Origin: Rheinheimera riviphila
GTDB taxonomy: Bacteria; Pseudomonadota; Gammaproteobacteria; Enterobacterales; Alteromonadaceae
Length of the DNA: 64,000 bases
Assembly (NCBI RefSeq): GCF_004005945.1
Contig: NZ_SACS01000002.1
Span: 1 to 64,000, forward strand
Direction of reading: 5' to 3'
In this document: one piece after another, positions 56,697 to 64,000 of the stretch
How the letters are laid out: each line of letters begins with the position of its first letter
Numbering within the stretch: the first letter of the stretch is position 1
Notes under the pieces: generated by a model
The model's database searches: none
Seen by the model: the letters and a program-made list of their open reading frames with translations, nothing else
Told to the model about the DNA's origin: nothing
Made by a program: the position numbers and the translations under genes

Positions 56697-58036
56697 GTGG
56701 ACTCCTTCGATACTGGATTGGCGATCTGCTGTCGCAGTGCCGCCAGTTTGGTTTTGGCTTCAATCCACTGCCCCATAAAACGGGTGCTGCGGTGATGATG
56801 AAATCTGAGCATGGCACCATAAAAATGCTGCGCCCGATGTGTATCCAGCTGCAAGCGCACGGTTTCCAGTTGCTGCCAGATCGCGGGTTCGAGCACTGAA
56901 CGGGCAAAATTTTGCTGCAAAATCTGATAACCAAGCTGTTGCTTGGTAAGCCAAAGCTGCTCGTCCTGATACAACTGCACCGCCGCTGCTGCAATATCTT
57001 CCGGCTGTTCGGCCAATAGCCCGGCCCATTGATCAGAGCTGGCAGTAGCCAACGCAGAGCCTGCGGCCGTCAGCACGTAGCCAGAAGCGGTCTCGTCAGC
57101 ACGCGCCTCTACCGCACACATCCCCTCAGCGCCAATAGCGGTGGTCACACTGGGCGTGCCGGTTTGCATCGCGTCGATGAATTTGCCTTTCAGGCCAGCA
57201 CCAAACTGCAAAGGCGCCAGACAAACCCTGGCTTGTTGTAACACCTGATGGGCGTTTTCAGCCCAGCCTTTCATCAAAAAACCTTGTTTCGGTGCGTGGA
57301 GTGCCGTGGCTTTGGGTGGTGGATAAGCGCCGTAAATATGCAACTCGACACCAGGTAACTGAGCCCGAATGAGCGGCCAAATCTGTTGTTTTAACCACAA
57401 CACACTTTGCCAGTTCGGTTCATGCCGGAAATTACCGATGCTGATAAAATGCCGGCGCTCGCTAAAGTCAGCACCAGGCGCCAGCAATGGCTCGTCGAGT
57501 AAAAACGGACAATACAACAGTTGGCTGACAGGTACCTGAAATTGCTCGGTTAACAACGCCATTTCAGCGCGCGAGATGGTAAAGGTTAAATCACAGCGCA
57601 AAATAGCCGCGATTTCACGCTGTGCCATTTCACTGAATAAATCAGCTTGCTGTAACGAACGTTTCGCCGCATAGGCTTGCTGGCGTGCCTGACGCAGGCA
57701 ATGTAAATCTTCACTGTCGAGTAACCGCAGCGCGTGCGGACACGCGGCTTCGACCCGCCAGCCAAATTGCTCTTCCAGCATAAAACGGTCAAACAGCACC
57801 ACATCCGGCTGCATTTCGCCAAGCCACTGATCAAAAGCATCATCGTTTAGAGGAATTTTTTTTTCTTCAATCTGCCATTGCGCTAATTCAAAACGATGCG
57901 GGCCCTGCTCGGCTGGACTGGCAAAAATAATCCGCCAACCTTGTTGCCGATACAGCTGCAACAAACTCAGCATCCGTCGTCCGGCTGCGGAAGAATCTGG
58001 CTCCGGCCAGACGTAACCCAGTACTACTAATAACAT
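56693..58036 (-). CDS. Glycosyltransferase, GT4-like
   Basis: A 447-residue two-Rossmann-domain glycosyltransferase without membrane helices. The N-terminus has VWPEPDSSAAGRRMLSLLQLY, typical of GT4 enzymes. The second domain has ISIGNFRHEPNWQSVLWL, the nucleotide-sugar site LHIYGAYPP, and CLAPLQFGAGLKGKFIDAMQTGTPSVTT with the E(x7)E-like helix. About 60 C-terminal residues beyond the fold are charged and helical. Acceptor and sugar are unknown, and no other polysaccharide genes flank it. A 7-bp perfect palindrome lies just upstream (58040-58056). Confidence 0.82.
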   Translation of the reverse strand: MLLVVLGYVWPEPDSSAAGRRMLSLLQLYRQQGWRIIFASPAEQGPHRFELAQWQIEEKKIPLNDDAFDQWLGEMQPDVVLFDRFMLEEQFGWRVEAACPHALRLLDSEDLHCLRQARQQAYAAKRSLQQADLFSEMAQREIAAILRCDLTFTISRAEMALLTEQFQVPVSQLLYCPFLLDEPLLAPGADFSERRHFISIGNFRHEPNWQSVLWLKQQIWPLIRAQLPGVELHIYGAYPPPKATALHAPKQGFLMKGWAENAHQVLQQARVCLAPLQFGAGLKGKFIDAMQTGTPSVTTAIGAEGMCAVEARADETASGYVLTAAGSALATASSDQWAGLLAEQPEDIAAAAVQLYQDEQLWLTKQQLGYQILQQNFARSVLEPAIWQQLETVRLQLDTHRAQHFYGAMLRFHHHRSTRFMGQWIEAKTKLAALRQQIANPVSKEST

Positions 58037-58039
58037 ATG

Positions 58040-58056
58040 TTGAGTACCCTACTCAA
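58040..58056. promoter_or_regulatory. Perfect inverted repeat upstream of the glycosyltransferase
   Basis: TTGAGTA-CCC-TACTCAA is a perfect 7-bp inverted repeat ending 4 bases from the glycosyltransferase ATG. It could be an operator or a start-masking hairpin. Confidence 0.4.
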
Positions 58057-58108
58057 TGGCCAGTTCCGGCGCATTCTACCTTGGCTTTTGCCGCACGCCA
58101 AACAGACC

Positions 58109-58127
58109 TTGGCAGCCAGACTGCCAA
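58109..58127. promoter_or_regulatory. Inverted repeat in the promoter zone of the hemolysin III gene
   Basis: TTGGCAG-CCAGA-CTGCCAA is a perfect 7-bp inverted repeat. Its TTGGCA could serve as a -35 with TATGAT 19 bp further on (58134-58139). It could be an operator over the promoter. Confidence 0.35.
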
Positions 58128-58168
58128 CAGTGGTATGATGAGTTTCATCCAGCGCCTATGAGCCCACC

Positions 58169-58807
58169 ATGAGTTCCAAAGAAAAAAACTATCACGCCAC
58201 CGAAGAACAGCTGCATTGTCTCAGTCACGCCGCAGCTGCAGTACTGAGCTTAGTCGGTTGTGGTTTATTGGTCGCCAAAAGCTGGCATCTTGGTGGACAA
58301 GCGCTGTTTGCCAGTCTGGCCTTTGGTCTGAGTTTATTTTTATTGTACCTGTCATCAAGCTGTTATCACGGCAGTCAGCACCCTGAACGAAAAGCGCTCT
58401 GGCGAAAACTGGATCACGCAGCCATCTACGTGCTGATTGCCGGCAGTTATACGCCATTTACGCTGATTAGCATGCGCGACAGCTGGGGTTTCTGGCTGGT
58501 TGCCGTGGTTTGGAGCGTGGCCATCATCGGTGTGTTGCTGGAATTTGTCGCCCATCTTAAATTTCAAAAACTCAGTCTGGTGCTGTATCTGGTGATGGGC
58601 TGGCTGGCGTTAGTGGCCGCGAATCCGCTGATGCAAACGGTGCCGGCCGAAGGCTTGTGGTGGTTACTGGCCGGCGGTTTGTGTTATTCATTTGGGGTGA
58701 TTTTTTATCTCTGGCATTCGTTGTTTTTGCATCATGTCATTTGGCATCTGTGGGTGGTCGCCGGCAGTGTTTGTCACTTTGTGTCGATTTACTTTTACGT
58801 GCTATGA
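58169..58807 (+). CDS. Hemolysin III/TrhA family membrane protein
   Basis: A 212-residue PAQR-type inner-membrane protein with seven predicted helices. The family metal-site residues are seen in SSSCYHGSQHP, WRKLDHAAIYVLIAGSYTPF, and the C-terminal SLFLHHVIWHLWVVAGSVCHF. In E. coli the relative YqfA (TrhA) affects membrane energetics and lipids. True hemolysin activity is not implied. It is a single gene, convergent with the histidine kinase. Confidence 0.92.
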   Translation: MSSKEKNYHATEEQLHCLSHAAAAVLSLVGCGLLVAKSWHLGGQALFASLAFGLSLFLLYLSSSCYHGSQHPERKALWRKLDHAAIYVLIAGSYTPFTLISMRDSWGFWLVAVVWSVAIIGVLLEFVAHLKFQKLSLVLYLVMGWLALVAANPLMQTVPAEGLWWLLAGGLCYSFGVIFYLWHSLFLHHVIWHLWVVAGSVCHFVSIYFYVL

Positions 58808-58844
58808 CCTGCGATGACCGGCTTGGCCGCTTTAAAAAACCAAT

Positions 58845-61800
58845 TCAGGTCAAACTCTGTAGTCTGGGCAACGTCACCCAAAAGCAGCTGCCCTGCTGTT
58901 CCTGGCTGACAAATCCAATCTGCCCTTGATGGCTTTCAATAATCTTTTTACAAATGGTCAGGCCAAGACCGGTGCCTTCCTGAGTACGGCTATCGGACGC
59001 GTCGGCCTGACTAAATTTATCAAACACCCGCGTATGAAAGGATTCCGGAATACCGACGCCCTGATCGGTGATTGCGACTTTAACCTGCAGCTCATCGCCG
59101 CAAAGTTCAACCAACACCGCGCCGCCCTGATGCGAGAATTTAATAGCGTTGGACAATAAATTATCCACCACCTGCCGAATGCGCAATGCATCGACATTCA
59201 CCGTCAGTGGCGTTGCTAAATCGGCTTGTAACGTCACACTGACCTGGTATTTATGGGCATAAGCATTGCTGGCGCTGATCGCCTGCTGCACTAAATCGAC
59301 CAAATCCACCGGCTTTAATTGCAGCACAAACTTACCGGCTTCAAATTTCTGCACATCCAATAAATCGTTGATGATGCTTGATAACCTTTCGCAATTATTG
59401 ACTGCCGTTTGAATTAACAACTGATAGGGATCCGATCCCGGCTCCACCACCCGCTGAGCTATCAAGCCAACAGCACCCCGAATAGAGGTGAGCGGCGTGC
59501 GCAGTTCATGCGATACCACCGAAATAAACTCATCTTTGAGCTTGTCGAGCCGTTTTAGCTCACGGTTGGCTTTGGCCACTTCCTGCAGACTTTTTTCTAA
59601 TTGTTTACTACGCAGCGACAGCGTTAACGAACTTTCCTCCAGCGCGCTGGTGCGCTCAGCGACTTTGGTTTCGAGGATCAACTGTGCTTTTGAACGCTCC
59701 TGCACCGAGTTCTGCAATAACCGATTGATTTGCCGCACATGCCGCAAGCGGTATTGATGTCCGGCTAAAATCAGCAGCAAGGTTACAATACCCACCAACA
59801 CCTGGACGGTGCGGTATTGCCACCAGGACGGCAGCACCTGCAGCTGAATTTCAACGGTTTTATCGCTAAACAAACCGTGATTGTTAGAGCCTTTCACTTC
59901 CAGCACATAGTCGCCAGCCGGTAAATTTGAATAATAGGCGGCGCGTTTATCGGATTGCAAAATCCAGTCACTGTCAAAACCACGCAGCCGGTATAAAAAC
60001 TGATTGCGGCTGACATCATGATAATCAAGGCTGGCAAATTTAAACTCGACACTGCTATCGGTTGGTTTCAGCACAATACTCGGCCATTCATTGCTATGGG
60101 CCAGCATCGGTAGCGGTTGATGATTAATCAAGATTTCGGGTACTGCTACCGTCGGCGGCAATTCGTTGACCCATAATAGTTCAGGTTCAACAATGGCAAG
60201 ACCGGCAATAGTGCCAATGTAAATGCTGCCACTCTGATCATTAAAAATGGCTTTAAACACCAACTCGGTTGCCACCAGCCCATCCTGCCGGGTGAAGGTG
60301 ATAAAACGCGAGCTACCGGCCGGTTTTAGCGTCAGACCTTTAGCCGACAACAACCAGACGTTACTGTCAGCGTCGGTATGCGCACCGACGATATTGTGGG
60401 TTAACAATCCGGAGCGCCCATCCCAGAGCTGCTGGGTTAAGGTTTGCGGTTGATACACCACCAAACCTTGTTCAGTACAAATCAGAATACTGTCGGCAGG
60501 ACCTTTTTCGACACATTGCACATCCTGGCTTGGCAGTACCAGCCCGGACGCCTGATCCGCACTGAGATGACGAATGGCGCCGGAGCTGATGGTGAGCTGA
60601 AACAGGCCGGAATAGCGGGTGCCGACCCACAAAAAATCGCCTTGCTGATACAGTGCCTGCACGGCATCCCCAACTTTTTGCTGTATCATCTCGCGCAATA
60701 ATAACTGGCTCTGCTGCGTTGCCGGATCCCAATACAACACGCCTTCGCCCCATAAACCCAGCCAGAACTGCCCCTGTTCGTTAATGACCAGATCACGAAC
60801 GTTGTCATTTCTGGCTTTGGCCAAGGTAAAAGGCTGATCGATCCGCTGCAGCGCATCAGACGGCGGGTCATAGCGGAACAAGCCGACATCGGTGGCCGCA
60901 AACACCTGACCTTGCGGATCACGACGGATGGTATTTACCCGCCCTGAAGTCTGATAACGCTGCATTGTTTCTAATTTACGATCAATTCGGTACAAATATT
61001 CTGCGCTACCGAGCCACAACACATCGCCCTCGCTGAATACTGCCGTCACCGTAAAACCGAGATCACCGGCCGGCTCTCCTGGCAACAACGATGTTAACGA
61101 TGAGAAAGCCGAAGCACTGTGTCTGGCATAAAACAAACCATTTTCGCGGGATCCCAGCCATAACACGCCGGTGCGGTCAATGAACATCGAACGCACATTA
61201 ACCGTGGGTAACAATGAATCTTGTTTGCGGAACTTCAAAAACTTTCGTTGCTGCGGATTATAACGAAACAGACCGTTATAGGTGCCGAGTAATAAATTGC
61301 CATCGGAATCAAACAGCAAGTGATTGATAATAGGCGTGGTCATCGACTCCGCTACCGGCACCGGGGTTATGTTGCCGGTTGTCGCATCGAGGCTGAATAA
61401 ACCCAATCGGGTGCCAATCCACAAGGTATTTTGGCTGGTGGTCAAAGCGCGGATTTCGTTGTCGCGACTGCCGGTCGCCGCATTGGGGTAAGGCAATGCC
61501 ACTGGGCACAAACCAGTTTGCTCGTGCCAGCAATGTAAACCTTCGGCCGTCCCAATCCAGACAGTCCCGTCCGCGGTTTGCTGCAGACTCCAGATCCGTT
61601 GATGCTTGAGCGGTTGCGCTGAATTGGCCGCACCAATGCGGCTCATTTTGCCATCCGGGCTAAGCCGGTTCAGTCCGCCGGTGGTACCAATCCACAAATA
61701 ACCAGCCCGGTCCTGAAATAACGCCTGCACCTGCATGCCAGCGATGCCCTGATCCGAGTTTTTATCGACGACATAACGACTGAGCTGGCCGGTCAGCGCA

Positions 61801-62159
61801 TCAATCCGGCTCAAACCATAGCCCCAGGTACCCGCCCAGATGTTATTTTCACGATCGATCAGCAACACGCCAACGTCCTGATGGCCAAGGTGTTGCATTT
61901 CACTGGCGGTCAGCAGCGGAAATTCGGAAAAATTATAACCGTCGTATCTTAATAAACCGGAGTTGGTGGAGGTCAGCCAGATATAACCATGTTGATCCTG
62001 GGCCACGCTGTAAATCGTGGCATTGGGTAAGCCGTCATCAACACCAATCCGTTTAAAGTCGGTGTAGCCGAATGTCACTGAAGAGTAAAAAGTCAGTGTG
62101 ATCAGCAAACAAAACAATTTATGGATCCAATTCAGACCCGGCAAATGAGAATTCAGCAT
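58845..62159 (-). CDS. Beta-propeller sensor histidine kinase (no receiver domain)
   Basis: About 1104 residues from an ATG at 62159, chosen because it starts the signal/anchor segment (LFCLLITLTFYSSVTFG, about 15-31). GGAGGT lies only 2 bases upstream, so the start is uncertain; a longer frame reaches 62261. The periplasmic part has two-component-regulator propeller repeats (about 35-690, repeated (I/V)W(I/L)GT patterns) and a Y_Y_Y domain (about 700-775). A transmembrane helix follows (VLVGIVTLLLILAG), then a coiled coil, the HisKA H-box VVSHELRTPLTSIRGA and the HATPase (DNLLSNAIKFS, DQGVGIP, GTGLGLTI). No receiver or DNA-binding domain is attached and no response regulator gene is nearby. 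Confidence 0.9.
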   Translation of the reverse strand: MLNSHLPGLNWIHKLFCLLITLTFYSSVTFGYTDFKRIGVDDGLPNATIYSVAQDQHGYIWLTSTNSGLLRYDGYNFSEFPLLTASEMQHLGHQDVGVLLIDRENNIWAGTWGYGLSRIDALTGQLSRYVVDKNSDQGIAGMQVQALFQDRAGYLWIGTTGGLNRLSPDGKMSRIGAANSAQPLKHQRIWSLQQTADGTVWIGTAEGLHCWHEQTGLCPVALPYPNAATGSRDNEIRALTTSQNTLWIGTRLGLFSLDATTGNITPVPVAESMTTPIINHLLFDSDGNLLLGTYNGLFRYNPQQRKFLKFRKQDSLLPTVNVRSMFIDRTGVLWLGSRENGLFYARHSASAFSSLTSLLPGEPAGDLGFTVTAVFSEGDVLWLGSAEYLYRIDRKLETMQRYQTSGRVNTIRRDPQGQVFAATDVGLFRYDPPSDALQRIDQPFTLAKARNDNVRDLVINEQGQFWLGLWGEGVLYWDPATQQSQLLLREMIQQKVGDAVQALYQQGDFLWVGTRYSGLFQLTISSGAIRHLSADQASGLVLPSQDVQCVEKGPADSILICTEQGLVVYQPQTLTQQLWDGRSGLLTHNIVGAHTDADSNVWLLSAKGLTLKPAGSSRFITFTRQDGLVATELVFKAIFNDQSGSIYIGTIAGLAIVEPELLWVNELPPTVAVPEILINHQPLPMLAHSNEWPSIVLKPTDSSVEFKFASLDYHDVSRNQFLYRLRGFDSDWILQSDKRAAYYSNLPAGDYVLEVKGSNNHGLFSDKTVEIQLQVLPSWWQYRTVQVLVGIVTLLLILAGHQYRLRHVRQINRLLQNSVQERSKAQLILETKVAERTSALEESSLTLSLRSKQLEKSLQEVAKANRELKRLDKLKDEFISVVSHELRTPLTSIRGAVGLIAQRVVEPGSDPYQLLIQTAVNNCERLSSIINDLLDVQKFEAGKFVLQLKPVDLVDLVQQAISASNAYAHKYQVSVTLQADLATPLTVNVDALRIRQVVDNLLSNAIKFSHQGGAVLVELCGDELQVKVAITDQGVGIPESFHTRVFDKFSQADASDSRTQEGTGLGLTICKKIIESHQGQIGFVSQEQQGSCFWVTLPRLQSLT

Positions 62160-62373
62160 GACCTCCGCATGTCTTTCCTGAACCGGCAAGTCAGCACCAA
62201 CATGCCGCAGCACAACCGAACTTTGAGCCAACCCGAAGAACTTTGGGACAACCCGATTCACCTTAGCACAGCAAAGCCCGCTTTACAGGCTTGAACAATT
62301 AATTTCGTCCGCTGGCTTTCACCAACCGTTGCAATCCCATAAAATCGCCCCATCTAAGCGGGTAATAACTTAA

Positions 62374-63354
<981 letters not shown>

Positions 63355-63382
63355 TTGCCGTTCGCGCAACGCCTGGAGGCCG

Positions 63383-64000
63383 ATGGCTATTTATCTCCCT
63401 GAGTTAACGGCGGATCCTTTATGGTTTCCGCCGCTACACTCGACGCTGAAAAATCCTGACGGTTTACTGGCGATGGGCGGTGATTTGTCGGTGCCAAGGT
63501 TACAGCAGGCATATCGTAGCGGTATCTTCCCTTGGTTTAGCGATGGTGATCCACTTTTATGGTGGTCGCCATCCACCCGCGCCGTGTTTGCTCCTGGCGA
63601 GCTACAGCTCAATCGCAGCTTGCGCAAATATCAAAAACAACAGCAATTTCACTACAGTCGTAATTTAGCTTTTGCACAAGTGATAGCCCATTGTGCTGCG
63701 CTGCCACGTCGCAATCAGGCGGGTACCTGGATTGTCGACAACATGCAACAGGCTTACCTGGCTTTGCATCAGGCGGGGCTGGCGCACAGTATCGAAGTCT
63801 GGCGGCACAATCAGCTGGTCGGCGGTTTGTATGGTGTAGTTGTCGGCGGTTTGTTTTGTGGTGAATCGATGTTTAATCTAGAGCCGAACACCGCCAAACT
63901 GGCGCTTTGTATGCTGCAACAACAACTTACTGGTTACTCTGAAGGTTGGATTGATTGCCAGATGCCCAATCCGTTTTTACTACAACTCGGAGTTCAGCCG
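63383..64000 (+). CDS. aat: Leucyl/phenylalanyl-tRNA-protein transferase (5' part)
   Basis: Attaches Leu or Phe to N-terminal Arg or Lys of proteins, the start of the N-end rule pathway for ClpSAP degradation. The first 206 codons are present; the end is cut by the window edge (E. coli Aat is 234 residues, so about 30 may be missing). WFPPLHSTLKNPDGLLAMGGDLS, YRSGIFPWFSDGDPLLWWSPSTRAVF and GVVVGGLFCGESMF are family signatures. The ATG at 63383 follows CTGGAGGCCG. Confidence 0.96.
   Translation, partial: MAIYLPELTADPLWFPPLHSTLKNPDGLLAMGGDLSVPRLQQAYRSGIFPWFSDGDPLLWWSPSTRAVFAPGELQLNRSLRKYQKQQQFHYSRNLAFAQVIAHCAALPRRNQAGTWIVDNMQQAYLALHQAGLAHSIEVWRHNQLVGGLYGVVVGGLFCGESMFNLEPNTAKLALCMLQQQLTGYSEGWIDCQMPNPFLLQLGVQP

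Overview
This window reads as chromosome from a gammaproteobacterium of the Alteromonadales/Chromatiaceae type. A Rheinheimera- or Alishewanella-like genome is my inference from gene content and protein similarity to E. coli and Shewanella families; there is no rRNA gene here to confirm it. Coding density is high, and almost every gene is a recognisable core gene. No tRNA, rRNA, CRISPR array or prophage was seen.

Layout. At the left edge (1-797, minus) lies the 5' end of an IS4-family insertion sequence, just downstream of glnS. An exported S10 carboxypeptidase follows (2770-4302). The block 4803-14463 (minus) is the TCA-cycle supercluster sdhCDAB-sucABCD. It is divergent from gltA (14856-16142, plus) and carries an internal terminator between sdhB and sucA plus several intercistronic hairpins. 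Next come csdA-csdE and convergent tcdA (sulfur trafficking and t6A modification). A minus-strand envelope run follows: an Rlu-type pseudouridine synthase, kdsB, a Trm112-like protein, lpxK, msbA and comEC. Two tandem DUF2062 genes lead to lolCDE (minus). A plus-strand run then holds a PilZ-like protein, mfd, csiV, a small lipoprotein, radD, a glutathione S-transferase, a DUF3087 protein and an HDOD protein.

The stretch 40058-43159 (minus) holds lysC, with a lysine riboswitch in its leader, and the Na+/H+ antiporter nhaD. From 43301 (plus) there is a three-gene MukBEF/MksBEF-type condensin operon (mksF-mksE-mksB) followed by tamA-tamB. Beyond tamB, 53613-54292 is a small decay zone. It has three REP-like palindromic units, a degenerate BrnT/BrnA toxin-antitoxin remnant, and the second copy of a structured dispersed repeat whose first copy is at 4549-4611. 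Then come cmoM and divergent elyC (neighbours of mukFEB in E. coli), a Nif3/YbgI protein coupled to a glycosyltransferase, a hemolysin III/TrhA protein, a large beta-propeller histidine kinase, trxB, and the 5' part of aat cut by the right edge.

How the genes work together. The left half is central carbon metabolism (succinyl-CoA to fumarate, plus citrate synthase). The middle builds and exports the outer membrane: CMP-Kdo, lipid A kinase and flippase, and lipoprotein release; TamAB adds outer-membrane protein assembly. The right half adds chromosome organisation (Mks condensin), transcription-coupled repair (Mfd) and RadD. The least ordinary observations are the covarying repeat pair, the decayed BrnTA locus, the condensin operon with its broken cmoM/elyC synteny, and the terminator-like hairpin guarding the IS4 transposase start.
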